Source: JAKSCF01 sp028279945
Lineage (GTDB): Bacteria; Bacillota; Clostridia; Peptostreptococcales; JAAYPU01
Length of the DNA: 44,964 nt
Direction: 5' to 3'
Assembly: GCA_028279945.1 (NCBI GenBank)
Contig: JANQMT010000053.1
Coordinates: 1 to 44,964 of the forward strand
In this document: one piece after another, positions 24,899 through 33,766 of the stretch
How the letters are laid out: each line of letters opens with the position of its first letter
Position numbering within the stretch: the stretch's first letter is position 1
Position numbers and translations under genes: made by a program
Notes under the pieces: model-generated
Database searches by the model: none
The model's input: only the letters and a program-made list of their open reading frames with translations
What the model was told of the DNA's origin: nothing

Positions 24899-24920
24899 TT
24901 CAAACAAAAAGAACCGTCCC
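24899..24920. repeat. TTCAAACAAAAAGAACCGTCCC repeat, copy 2
   Basis: These 22 bases are identical to 23724-23745, and a worn third copy starts near 24860 (TTCAAATAAATCAATCGTCTC). Here GGGACG just before it can pair with CGTCCC at its end. The first two lie downstream of the two PilZ copies and belong to the duplicated unit. The motif may derive from a REP-like element, which is unverified. Confidence 0.6.
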
Positions 24921-24941
24921 TTATTGAAGGGACTACACATC

Positions 24942-24998
24942 TTGACTTTTCAGAATATTTGATATACTATAATCATGTATCGTGCATGATGCATGATT
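24942..24998 (+). promoter_or_regulatory. Candidate promoter and operator of the Ptb-Ior-Buk operon
   Basis: TTGACT (24942-24947) is followed after 17 bases by TACTAT (24965-24970), with TATAAT also present at 24968-24973. Immediately downstream an inverted repeat AATCATG (24971-24977)/CATGATT (24992-24998) with an inner GCATGATGCATGAT direct repeat could bind a repressor. No sigma-54 -24/-12 site was seen here. Confidence 0.45.
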
Positions 24999-25060
24999 GT
25001 CCATAATGTTGAAGCAATTCAGGTGGTGGCATAAAGTTATTTAAAGGAGTATGAGGCGAT

Positions 25061-25969
25061 ATGGAATTTAGAAATTTTGAAGAATTGATCAAGAAGGTAA
25101 GCTCAATAAAACGAAAAAGAGTAGTGGTTGCAGCCGCACATGATGCGTATACGCTTGAAGCGGTGTTGGAAGCAGAACAAAAAGGCATCATAGATTTTTT
25201 ACTTGTAGGAAAAAGGGAAAAAATATACCAAATGTGTATGGGTCTGGGCTACGGTATAGATAAAAGCTTAATTATTGAAGCGTCGGATGATGCGCAAGCA
25301 GCTTTTTTGGCAGTACAATGTATACGTGAAAAAAAAGGTGACTTTTTAATGAAGGGTAAGCTGCAAACCGGAACATTACTCAAAGCTGTGGTAGATAACG
25401 AAACAGGTATTCGTACCGACAGCACCATGTCTCATGTGGCAATTCTGGAAGTTCCGACCTATCATAAATTGATTGCTGTTACAGATGGGGGCATGATTAC
25501 ATATCCTTCCTTGGAGCAAAAAAAGCTTATGGTTAAAAATGCCGTAGAACTATTTATTTCTTTGGGTTATGAGAAGCCTAAGGTTGCAATTTTGGCAGCT
25601 GTGGAAACTGTTAATAAAAAAATGCCTGAAACAGTAGATGCGGATGCCCTTAAAAAAATGTGCCAGGCCGGTGAATTAGGCAGCTGTATGGTTGACGGGC
25701 CCCTCTCATTTGATCTTGCTATGAGTCCTGAATCTGCAAAAATTAAAGGCTTTAACAGTCCTGTAGCTTGTGATGCAGATATTTTAATAACACCAGATAT
25801 CAGCGCAGGCAATATCTTGAGCAAAAGTATGATATATACAGGCGGTGCCAAAATGGCCGGGTGCATTGTGGGGGCTAAGGTGCCTATTGTTCTTACATCA
25901 AGAGGCGCTTCAGCAGAGGAAAAATATTTATCGTTAGTATTGTCTTCGGCAGCTGTGCGATCAACATAG
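25061..25969 (+). CDS. ptb: Phosphate butyryltransferase (Ptb family)
   Basis: The protein has 302 residues, normal for Ptb. It exchanges the CoA of an acyl-CoA for phosphate, giving the acyl phosphate used by Buk. The phosphotransacetylase/Ptb signature is visible in KGKLQTGTLLKAVV, the 'TDSTMSHVAILEVP' stretch, 'TDGGMITYPSLEQK', VDGPLSFDLA and the final 'TSRGASAEEKYLSL' region. It heads an operon with IorA, IorB, an Mpv17-like protein and Buk. Since IorAB makes aryl- or branched acyl-CoA, the natural substrate may be those rather than butyryl-CoA. Confidence 0.95.
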   Translation: MEFRNFEELIKKVSSIKRKRVVVAAAHDAYTLEAVLEAEQKGIIDFLLVGKREKIYQMCMGLGYGIDKSLIIEASDDAQAAFLAVQCIREKKGDFLMKGKLQTGTLLKAVVDNETGIRTDSTMSHVAILEVPTYHKLIAVTDGGMITYPSLEQKKLMVKNAVELFISLGYEKPKVAILAAVETVNKKMPETVDADALKKMCQAGELGSCMVDGPLSFDLAMSPESAKIKGFNSPVACDADILITPDISAGNILSKSMIYTGGAKMAGCIVGAKVPIVLTSRGASAEEKYLSLVLSSAAVRST

Positions 25970-26007
25970 TTCATTAATATTTCGAAAATAGTAAAGGAGT
26001 GGAAAAC

Positions 26008-27792
26008 ATGAAGAAATTAATGACAGGAAATGAAGCCATTGCCCGTGGCGCATATGAAGCAGGTGTAAAATTTGCTTCAGCATATCCGGGAACTCCAAGC
26101 AGCGAAATATTGGAAAATATTGCAACCTATCAAGACCATATATTGGCAGAATGGGCACCTAACGAAAAGGTAGCCTTAGAAGCTGTAATTGGCGCATCAT
26201 TTGCCGGCGCAAGGTCAATGGCCTCAATGAAGCATGTGGGTGTCAATGTTGCAGCAGATCCATTATTTACATTTTCTTATACAGGGGTTAATGGAGGGAT
26301 GGTTTTAGTAACGGCCGATGAACCGGGCCAGCATTCATCTCAGAATGAACAAGATAATCGAAATTATGCAAAGTTTGCTAAAATTCCAATGTTTGAGCCC
26401 GCTGACAGCCAAGAATCAAAAGACATGATTGAGGAAGCTTTTAAAGTCAGTGAAGCTTTTGATACACCCGTCCTAATAAGAGTTACAACCAGGATATGTC
26501 ATTCAAAGGGTATTGTAGCGTGTAAGGACCGAGAAGAAGTTGAAATCAAGGAATATGTAAAAGATCTCAAAAAGAATTTGGCGGTTCCGACTTTTGCTAG
26601 AGGAATGAGAGTAAAACTGGAAGAAAGGCTTCAAAAACTATTGGACTTCTCTAACCATACCAACATGAATTACATTGAATGGAATGACAGAAAAATTGGT
26701 GTAATTGCTTCAGGAACAGCATATCGTTTTGCCAAAGAGGTTTTTGGCAACGCTGCATCTTATTTAAAAATAGGATTTACAAATCCACTTCCAATTGAGA
26801 AAATTAAAGAATTCGCTAATGAAGTAGAAAAAATCTATGTCATTGAGGAGAATGATCCCTATATCGAAGAACAGGTAAGAATTTTGGGCTTCGATTGTTA
26901 TGGCAAGAACCTTTTTCCATCTTATGGCGAAATGACGCCCGATGTGATTAGAAAGGCTGTATATGGCGAAACAAACTCAGTCATTGAGTATGATAAGGAT
27001 AAAGTTGCTCCAAGGCCGCCAACCCTTTGTGCCGGCTGTCCTCATAGAGGTTTTTTCTACGAACTTGGGAAGAGAAAAAATGTAATGGTATCAGGAGATA
27101 TTGGTTGTTATACATTAGGATTTGCGGAGCCGTACAATGCAATGGATGTTAGTATATGTATGGGTGGAAGCATCAGCATGGGTCACGGAGCACAGCAGAT
27201 TTTTAATATGAAAGAAAGCTCACCCATGAGGGTGGTATCCGTTATTGGAGATTCTACATTTTTTCATACCGGTGTCAACTCTCTTTTAGATGTTACCTAT
27301 AATAAAAGCAATACCATAAATGTCATACTGGATAATAGAATCACCGGCATGACAGGGCATCAGGAAAATCCGGGGACCGGATATACATTACAAGGTGCGG
27401 AAACCATTGAAATAGACATTGAAGGACTGGTAAGAGCTTGTGGTATTCAGCACGTTGTAACCATCAATCCAAATGATATTAAAGCAGTCAAAAATGCGCT
27501 GGATTGGGCGATGAGTCTTGATGAACCTTCTGTCATTATTACCAGGTGGCCTTGTGTTTTGAAGAAATTCTCCAACCAAGATACGGAAGAATTTAAGGAT
27601 GCATTTAAAAATAAATGTGTCGTTATCAATGAAGAATGTGTTGGCTGTAGAGCCTGCATCAGAACCGGTTGTCCGGCTTTGTCCTTTGATAAAGCAGCGA
27701 AAAAGTCCTGTATCAACATGGACCAATGTGTAGGCTGTGAAATATGTCTTCAAGTTTGCCCGGTAAAAGCTATTGGAAAGGTGGAAGTATAG
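26008..27792 (+). CDS. iorA: Indolepyruvate:ferredoxin oxidoreductase, alpha subunit
   Basis: The protein has 594 residues from the ATG at 26008, 8 bases after AAAGGAG; the in-frame GTG at 25999 lies in that site. With IorB it oxidatively decarboxylates aryl-2-oxoacids (from Phe, Tyr, Trp) to acyl-CoA while reducing ferredoxin. It shows the N-terminal pyrimidine-binding half (GNEAIARGAYEAGVKFASAY, then PGTPSSEI), the TPP/Mg-binding part (GDIGCYTLG, IGDSTFFHTG, N at VILDNRITGMTGH), and two C-terminal ferredoxin clusters. The first is the IorA-type CVGCRACIRTGCP spacing and the second is CVGCEICLQVCP. The order Ptb-IorA-IorB-Buk shows that acyl-CoA energy is kept as ATP. Confidence 0.95.
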   Translation: MKKLMTGNEAIARGAYEAGVKFASAYPGTPSSEILENIATYQDHILAEWAPNEKVALEAVIGASFAGARSMASMKHVGVNVAADPLFTFSYTGVNGGMVLVTADEPGQHSSQNEQDNRNYAKFAKIPMFEPADSQESKDMIEEAFKVSEAFDTPVLIRVTTRICHSKGIVACKDREEVEIKEYVKDLKKNLAVPTFARGMRVKLEERLQKLLDFSNHTNMNYIEWNDRKIGVIASGTAYRFAKEVFGNAASYLKIGFTNPLPIEKIKEFANEVEKIYVIEENDPYIEEQVRILGFDCYGKNLFPSYGEMTPDVIRKAVYGETNSVIEYDKDKVAPRPPTLCAGCPHRGFFYELGKRKNVMVSGDIGCYTLGFAEPYNAMDVSICMGGSISMGHGAQQIFNMKESSPMRVVSVIGDSTFFHTGVNSLLDVTYNKSNTINVILDNRITGMTGHQENPGTGYTLQGAETIEIDIEGLVRACGIQHVVTINPNDIKAVKNALDWAMSLDEPSVIITRWPCVLKKFSNQDTEEFKDAFKNKCVVINEECVGCRACIRTGCPALSFDKAAKKSCINMDQCVGCEICLQVCPVKAIGKVEV

Positions 27793-27793
27793 C

Positions 27794-28369
27794 ATGACAA
27801 AAAGCATTTTATTAGTTGGTGTAGGCGGGCAAGGAACGATACTTGCCAGTAAACTTTTATCAACCGGTCTCATGGATGCAGGATATGATGTGAAAATGAG
27901 TGAAATACATGGTATGGCTCAAAGAGGCGGGGCAGTTTCTTCTCAAGTCAGATATGGAACCAAAGTGGAGTCGCCTGTCATTGAAATTGGAGGAGCAGAT
28001 ATACTGGTTTCTTTCGAGAAGATGGAAGCTCTAAGGTGGCTTGAATATTTAAAACCTAATGGAAGCGTTATTGTCAATGATTATGAAATCAACTCGGCAC
28101 CCATTCTCTCAGGAAAAGTTGATTATCCAAATGACGTTATTGAAGAGCTGTCAAGCAAAGTAAAAACAACAGTTGTAGATGCAGCAAAGCAGGCTGGAAA
28201 TCTTGGCAATACAAAGGTCATGAATGTTATATTATTAGGAACCATTATCCAATCAATGGGGTTGAACGATATCAACTGGGAGAGCATCATTAGAGAAAAT
28301 GTAAAAGAAAAATTCATTGATATCAATTTAAAAGCTTTGGAAGTTGGTAGGCACTTTTTAGAAAAATAG
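27794..28369 (+). CDS. iorB: Indolepyruvate:ferredoxin oxidoreductase, beta subunit
   Basis: The protein has 191 residues from the ATG at 27794, which lies one base after the iorA stop and behind GGTGGAAG; the 27773 frame start inside iorA is less likely. It is the gamma-domain type subunit of 2-oxoacid oxidoreductases, with 'GVGGQGTILASKLL', EIHGMAQRGGAVSSQVRYG and ADILVSFEKMEALR. It forms the IorAB complex with the upstream subunit. Confidence 0.95.
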   Translation: MTKSILLVGVGGQGTILASKLLSTGLMDAGYDVKMSEIHGMAQRGGAVSSQVRYGTKVESPVIEIGGADILVSFEKMEALRWLEYLKPNGSVIVNDYEINSAPILSGKVDYPNDVIEELSSKVKTTVVDAAKQAGNLGNTKVMNVILLGTIIQSMGLNDINWESIIRENVKEKFIDINLKALEVGRHFLEK

Positions 28370-28433
28370 AATGGCGTAACCTATAGTATAGGCTATTGGT
28401 ATAGATTGATATTCATAAAAAGAGGTGGGGCAT

Positions 28434-29093
28434 ATGAAAAAAGGAGATGTTTTATGGGCATTGGCACTTGGTATTGTGGCAATGATTGTGATAAATCCTT
28501 CAACACATGAATCGTTCATCCTTTTTACAAATGCACATCCTTATATAGCAGCTTTTATTAAATTTAGTATTCTGGCCACTATGGGAGAATGGGTTGCTGT
28601 AAGGATAAGTTCAAAATGTTGGATTATTCCTAAAGGAGTGCTTTATAGAACGTTAATATGGGGTTTTTTGGGTATCTTTATTACATTGATGTTTCAAATA
28701 TTTTTAGCTGGGGTAAAAAGTGGGATTTCCAATGGTTATCTTCCGGGAGGAGAATCAAAATTTGCCATAGCGTTTTTCGTTAGCTGTATTATGAATCTTA
28801 CTTTTGCACCTGTTTTTATGGCATTTCATCGGTATACAGATACTTATATTGATTTACGATATAATGGAAGAAGAAATATTGCGGTTACAGATGTAGTATC
28901 AGAAATGGATTGGAATGGTTTTGTATCATTTGTGTTAATTAAAACCATACCATTTTTTTGGATACCTGCTCATACCATTACTTTTCTTCTTCCTTCTGAA
29001 TACAGAGTTTTATTTGCGGCAATGTTATCCTTAGCATTAGGGGTAATACTAGCCTTTGGTAAAAGAAAACAAAAAGAGGTGAAAGGAGTATAA
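28434..29093 (+). CDS. Mpv17/PMP22-like integral membrane protein
   Basis: The protein has 219 residues from the ATG at 28434, 6 bases after AGAGGTG. Hydrophobic segments lie near residues 7-25, 38-57, 70-95, 110-135 and 160-208. The end 'FFWIPAHTITFLLPSEYRVLFAAMLS' resembles the conserved closing part of the Mpv17/PMP22 family, and this type of protein is, as I recall, found in clostridia. Its function is not known. It sits between iorB and buk in the operon with 2 bases to the next gene, so a role in moving a product acid or protecting the cell from it is possible but is inference. Confidence 0.65.
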   Translation: MKKGDVLWALALGIVAMIVINPSTHESFILFTNAHPYIAAFIKFSILATMGEWVAVRISSKCWIIPKGVLYRTLIWGFLGIFITLMFQIFLAGVKSGISNGYLPGGESKFAIAFFVSCIMNLTFAPVFMAFHRYTDTYIDLRYNGRRNIAVTDVVSEMDWNGFVSFVLIKTIPFFWIPAHTITFLLPSEYRVLFAAMLSLALGVILAFGKRKQKEVKGV

Positions 29094-29095
29094 AA

Positions 29096-30169
29096 ATGAA
29101 CCATATGATTTTAGCTATTAATCCAGGGTCAACTTCCACAAAAATTGCTTTATATGAAAATGAAAAAGAGTTATTCCGTGAAACGTTGGATCATTCTGTT
29201 GAAGAGATTGAAAAGTACAGTAAAGTTGAAGAACAATTTGAGATGAGAAAAAATATAGTGATTGAAGTTCTTAAAAATCATGGCTATGACGTATCCATAT
29301 TATCTGCTGTTGTTGGCAGAGGGGGCATGCTGCCACCGGTTCATGCCGGTGGATATCTTGTCAATCAATGTATGAAGGATAGAATTATTAAAGGCCCAAT
29401 CCGACCACATGCTTCTAATTTAGGTGCATTGATTGCAGCGTCCATTGCAGAGCCGCTACAAATACCTGCTTATATATATGATGCAGTTTCTTCCGACGAG
29501 CTTAAAGAAGTGGCAAAGGTAACGGGCATACCGGAGATTGTCAGACAAAGTTTTTGCCATGTTCTTAACAGTAAGGCAACAGCTCGAAAGGTTGCTGAAT
29601 CTCATGGCAAACGTTATGATGAGATGAATTTTGTTGTGGCACATATGGGCGGTGGAATATCTGTAAGCGCTCATGAAAAAGGGCGAATTGTAGACGTCAT
29701 AACCGATGATGCAGGACCATTTTCACCGGAACGTTCAGGCAGTATTCCTCTGCTTTATATAGTAGATTTGTGCTACAGTGGAGAGTACAACAAAAAAGAA
29801 ATGCTTAAAAAATTAAGAGGAATGGGAGGCATAAAGGCGCATCTAGGTACCCATGATTTAAGAGAAGTTGAAAAAATGATATCCGATGGGAATGAAAAGG
29901 CTAAACTCATATTTGAAGCTCAAGCCTATCAAATTGTAAAAGGAATAGGCGAATTATCCCCCGTACTTAAAGGAAACATTGATGCTATTATTTTGACAGG
30001 GGGCTTGGCATATTCAAAAATGCTGACTCAAAGGATAACGGAATACGTTGGTTTTATTGCGCCAATAGAAATTGTACCCGGTGAAAATGAATTGGAATCA
30101 CTTGCTCTTGGAGCCCTTCGCATATTGCGCGGCGAGGAAAGTGTCAATGAATATGTAGACTTTATTTAG
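29096..30169 (+). CDS. buk: Butyrate kinase (Buk, acetokinase family)
   Basis: The protein has 357 residues, the normal length. It converts an acyl phosphate plus ADP into the free acid and ATP. The ASKHA-fold marks are ILAINPGSTSTKIALYE at the start, 'GRGGMLPPVHAGGY', 'NFVVAHMGGGISVSAHEKG' with the phosphate loop, and 'AIILTGGLAYSKML' followed by the adenosine motif PGENELESLALGALR. AAAGGAG lies upstream. It ends the energy operon and overlaps the opposing YkuK-like gene by 8 bases. Branched or aryl acids are likely substrates given IorAB. Confidence 0.95.
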   Translation: MNHMILAINPGSTSTKIALYENEKELFRETLDHSVEEIEKYSKVEEQFEMRKNIVIEVLKNHGYDVSILSAVVGRGGMLPPVHAGGYLVNQCMKDRIIKGPIRPHASNLGALIAASIAEPLQIPAYIYDAVSSDELKEVAKVTGIPEIVRQSFCHVLNSKATARKVAESHGKRYDEMNFVVAHMGGGISVSAHEKGRIVDVITDDAGPFSPERSGSIPLLYIVDLCYSGEYNKKEMLKKLRGMGGIKAHLGTHDLREVEKMISDGNEKAKLIFEAQAYQIVKGIGELSPVLKGNIDAIILTGGLAYSKMLTQRITEYVGFIAPIEIVPGENELESLALGALRILRGEESVNEYVDFI

Positions 30170-30638
30170 ATAATTTATCGGCAATGCAGGATGCTGTATA
30201 TGAATTGGGCTTAATGACGCAGCGAAATCCTGCTTGATTGACCCAGCCTGTAATCTCTTGAACCATTGTATAAGTTTTGCCTTTCTTATTTTTGCCTATA
30301 TCTGAGTGAATTTCAATTTCTTGAGTAATGCCATATTGTGCCAATAGTTGGGATAATTCAATAGCTAAATCCAAGCTCCAAGAAGTCTCATAGTATATTT
30401 TCTCTCGTATACTTGGCATCTTAGGCACTATTTTTTCATCACTAAAGAATATACCACCCTTTCCAATTATGTGAACGGATACTGCAATAACTACTTTTGT
30501 TAAGTTTGTGCTTTGTGAATCAGTACCAATACTAATTTGGTATTGATCATTAGGGTTTTGTTGAATATAGTTATTTATGATTTCGGCCATTTCCTCTATA
30601 GATACTTCACCATTGGTTTGATTTTTCAAAATTGACAC
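30162..30638 (-). CDS. YkuK-like RNase H-fold protein (DUF458)
   Basis: The protein has 158 residues and is similar to Bacillus YkuK. It shows ISIGTDSQSTNL with the first acidic residue of an RNase H-like site, then VVIAVSVHIIGKGG, EIHSDIGKNKKGKT and 'GWVNQAGFRCVIKPNSYTAS'. Acidic residues are placed as in RNase H-fold nucleases, but the activity is not established. It converges on buk with an 8-base tail overlap and no terminator visible between them. Confidence 0.85.
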   Translation of the reverse strand: MSILKNQTNGEVSIEEMAEIINNYIQQNPNDQYQISIGTDSQSTNLTKVVIAVSVHIIGKGGIFFSDEKIVPKMPSIREKIYYETSWSLDLAIELSQLLAQYGITQEIEIHSDIGKNKKGKTYTMVQEITGWVNQAGFRCVIKPNSYTASCIADKLSK

Positions 30639-30890
30639 CTCTTTCTAGTAATGCTGCCATAATTTGTCCCTACTTATAGCTATATGTACAAAGCTATTTA
30701 AGTATACTTTTTTAGTAAAATAAATAAGTAAGTCAGCTGTAAGAAGAAATTAAACAGCTCATCTATACCAATATAGTATCATAAAACAAGAACATATAGA
30801 TGCAGGAGAATACAATATTAAATAATCATAACATTACAAAACTAATTTTGGATAATCATTTTTGGTTTAAAGGCAATGGTGGATATATGA

Positions 30891-30896
30891 TATAAT
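30891..30896 (+). promoter_or_regulatory. -10 element before topB
   Basis: A perfect TATAAT (30891-30896) lies 35 bases before the topB ATG. No good -35 box is found at 16-19 bases, so an activator or extended -10 contact may help. Confidence 0.35.
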
Positions 30897-30930
30897 AAGC
30901 ATAATCTAAATGTTTGGAGAAATTTATAGC

Positions 30931-33084
30931 ATGTTAAAAGTAATTATTGCTGAAAAACCTTCAGTTGCAAGAAATATAGCAGAAGCGGTAAGTTCAAAAT
31001 CAAAAAAAGATGGTTACTTTGAAGGACCATCTTATATTGTGACATGGGCTTTTGGACACTTATTAGAATTATTGGATTCTAAAGAGTACGATGAAAAAAT
31101 GACCGGTTGGAGACTCGAAAATTATCCTTTTATTCCAACCGAGTTTTTATATAAAATTAAAGTTGATCCCATGAATAGAAGCCAAACAGACCCAGGGGCA
31201 GAAAAGCAGATGAATACTATAAAATCATTAATTGAGAGAGAAGATGTAGATGGTGTAATCTCAGCTTGTGACTATGATAGAGAAGGGCAAATTATTGGGG
31301 ATATTATATTAGAATACCTTAAGGTTGAGAAAGATGTGGACAGATTATTGCTTAACGAATGGACGGCCGATGAAGTTAAAAACGGACTAAAAAACCGCAT
31401 TTCCAATAAAGAAATGCAGCCTTTAAGGGATGCGGGGATCAGCAGGCAATGGGCAGATTGGGCCATAGGTATTAATCTTACTTCGGTAGCAACCCTTAAG
31501 TACCAAAGAGGTGCGGGAAAGGCTCTGAATATTGGTAGAGTGTTACTGCCTACCTTAAAAATTGTTTACGATAGAGATAAAGAAATAGAGAATTTCGTTT
31601 CTGAAGAATTTCATAAGCTGACGGGCTTTTTTAAGACACAAGAAGAGTTGGAATTTGAAGCCGCATATGTAAAAGGTAAAGAAGAAAAGTTTACGGAAAA
31701 AGCCTCTTTGGAAAAAATAGTACAAGCCATAAAAGGTCAAAAGGGAAAGATTACCCATAAGCAAGCGGAAAAGAAAAAAGAATATCCCCCCAGTCTTTTT
31801 AATTTATCCAACTTGCAAGGGTATGTTACAAGTAAACAAAAAGGCTGGACCTCTGACAAGGTGTTAAAAGTGGCACAAGGTTTATACGAAAAGAAAATGA
31901 TTACATATCCAAGAACAGCCAGTATGGCCTTGGAGGAGACTTTAACGTCAAAAGCAAAAAGAGTACTGGATGTGGTTAAGAAGGGATTGCCTTATGAAAA
32001 TGAAGTGGTGTTTACGGATTCTAAAAGAGTTTTTGATAATAAAAAGGTAGAAAGTCACAGTGCTATTATTCCAACCTATATATTACCTAAAAATTTATCA
32101 CCAGATGAGCAAGTGATATATGATGCGGTTAAAAACCGATTTGTTATGCAGTTCATGCCTGTTGCTGAGCATGAGGAAGCAGGTATTGTAACGGAATTTC
32201 AAGGAATAGAGGGGCAATTTATTTCAAAAGGCAGAGTGCAGTTAATAAAAGGATGGAAAAAGGTTGAAAATATCCAATCCAAAGATAAAGTACTACCCAA
32301 TGTAAACATAGGAGATGCCGTTACTCTAAAAAAATCTAAAATCGATACCAAAGGAACGAAACCCCCTAAAAGACATACTGAAAAAACATTATTAAGAGTT
32401 ATGGAAACTTGCGGAAAGAAATACAAAGATGACAACAGCGATGAAATGATAGATGCTATTCTTAGTGGGTTCAGCATCGGTACACCTGCCACTAGAGCAG
32501 AAACCATTAATAAGCTAAAGAGTGTGGGTTATATTGGGACCAAAGGCAAATCATTATTTGTAACAGACATGGGGAGACGAATGGTAGAGTGCTTTCCCAT
32601 TAAAGAGCTGTTTGACCTTGAGTACACAGGGAAGCTTGAAAAAACGCTGTCTGAGATTGGAAAAGGAAAATATCTTAAGGATGATTTTTTAAATACAATA
32701 TATATTTTTATAGAAGAATCCGTTGATAGAATAAAAAAAGATGCATTTCATGTCATCAACACTATAGAATCCAATGAAAAGGATAAAGTAATAGAGTCTT
32801 TAGGCAAATGTCCTGTATGCGGAAGTGATGTTATTGAAGGACAAAAAGGTTTTGGATGCAGTAATTGGCGAGGCGGCTGTAAATTTATTATTTGGAAAAA
32901 CGATAAATTTCTGGCTTCCTTAAGAGTCAAGATAACCAAAGATACAGTGGTTAACTTATTGGAACACGGACGTGTATTAGGCAGAGGCCTAACCAGTAAG
33001 AAGGGCAATAAATTTGATGCTATTTTATCCTATGAGAAAAATGAGGATAAAGAGCATTTTAGTTGGAAAATGGAATTTCAGTAA
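30931..33084 (+). CDS. topB: DNA topoisomerase III (type IA)
   Basis: The protein has 717 residues from the ATG at 30931 (MLKVIIAEKPSVARNIAEA, the usual opening); the upstream ATG at 30910 is less likely. The Toprim domain shows EKPSVA and CDYDREGQIIGDII. The catalytic Tyr326 lies in ITYPRTASMAL. A C-terminal zinc-ribbon-like tail (CPVCGSD ... GCSNWRGGC) suggests DNA binding. It decatenates DNA and resolves recombination intermediates. It stands alone between YkuK and the acetyltransferase. Confidence 0.95.
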   Translation: MLKVIIAEKPSVARNIAEAVSSKSKKDGYFEGPSYIVTWAFGHLLELLDSKEYDEKMTGWRLENYPFIPTEFLYKIKVDPMNRSQTDPGAEKQMNTIKSLIEREDVDGVISACDYDREGQIIGDIILEYLKVEKDVDRLLLNEWTADEVKNGLKNRISNKEMQPLRDAGISRQWADWAIGINLTSVATLKYQRGAGKALNIGRVLLPTLKIVYDRDKEIENFVSEEFHKLTGFFKTQEELEFEAAYVKGKEEKFTEKASLEKIVQAIKGQKGKITHKQAEKKKEYPPSLFNLSNLQGYVTSKQKGWTSDKVLKVAQGLYEKKMITYPRTASMALEETLTSKAKRVLDVVKKGLPYENEVVFTDSKRVFDNKKVESHSAIIPTYILPKNLSPDEQVIYDAVKNRFVMQFMPVAEHEEAGIVTEFQGIEGQFISKGRVQLIKGWKKVENIQSKDKVLPNVNIGDAVTLKKSKIDTKGTKPPKRHTEKTLLRVMETCGKKYKDDNSDEMIDAILSGFSIGTPATRAETINKLKSVGYIGTKGKSLFVTDMGRRMVECFPIKELFDLEYTGKLEKTLSEIGKGKYLKDDFLNTIYIFIEESVDRIKKDAFHVINTIESNEKDKVIESLGKCPVCGSDVIEGQKGFGCSNWRGGCKFIIWKNDKFLASLRVKITKDTVVNLLEHGRVLGRGLTSKKGNKFDAILSYEKNEDKEHFSWKMEFQ

Positions 33085-33200
33085 CAAATGCTATTGACGA
33101 CTAACAATGGTAGAGGGTATTCATTAAGATTTGGAAAGAAAATTTTCATTGTATATAAATAGTTAGAATAAAGCATTGAAAAGATATGAAGGGGATGTTC

Positions 33201-33713
33201 ATGAGGAAGGGTGTAATAGAACAAGAGGATATAATATTTTGTTTAACAGAAATAAAGGACTTAGACCGGGTCATGACTATTGAGGGAGATAAATCAAATA
33301 ACGGATTCGTATATCAATGGACTAAAGAACAGCATATTGAAACCATTGAATCGGATGATTGGCTGCATTTACTTATAATTCATAAAGCATCACAAAATAT
33401 CATAGGCTATATACTTTTAGAAAGTATAAAGAATGAACATGAGAGTATCGAGTTAACAAGAATTACAATTAAAGAAAAAGGTAAAGGATATGGAAGAAAA
33501 GCATTGGAGCTCATTAAAAAGCTTTGTTTTGAAGAGCTTGGATGTCACAGGCTGTGGTTAGATGTATTTGAAGAAAATAAAGTGGCGATCAATCTCTATG
33601 AAAAAGCAGAGTTTAAGTATGAAGGCACTTTAAGAGATTGTAAGAAGTATGGCGAGAAATACTATTCAATGCGAATAATGTCAATGCTGTATCCGGAATA
33701 TGTTCTAATATAA
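33201..33713 (+). CDS. GNAT-family N-acetyltransferase (RimJ/RimL-like)
   Basis: The protein has 170 residues from the ATG at 33201, about 6 bases after GAAGGGGAT; ATGs at 33186 and 33195 are possible. It shows the acetyl-CoA loop 'RITIKEKGKGYGRKALELIKK' and the later motif CHRLWLDVFEENKVAINLYE with EGTLRDC, as in RimJ/RimL-type enzymes acting on protein N-termini or small amines. The substrate cannot be read from the sequence. Confidence 0.88.
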   Translation: MRKGVIEQEDIIFCLTEIKDLDRVMTIEGDKSNNGFVYQWTKEQHIETIESDDWLHLLIIHKASQNIIGYILLESIKNEHESIELTRITIKEKGKGYGRKALELIKKLCFEELGCHRLWLDVFEENKVAINLYEKAEFKYEGTLRDCKKYGEKYYSMRIMSMLYPEYVLI

Positions 33714-33766
33714 CATTAAAAATATGCTATAATAAACAATAAAATATAAAACAGCTGGTGATGATA

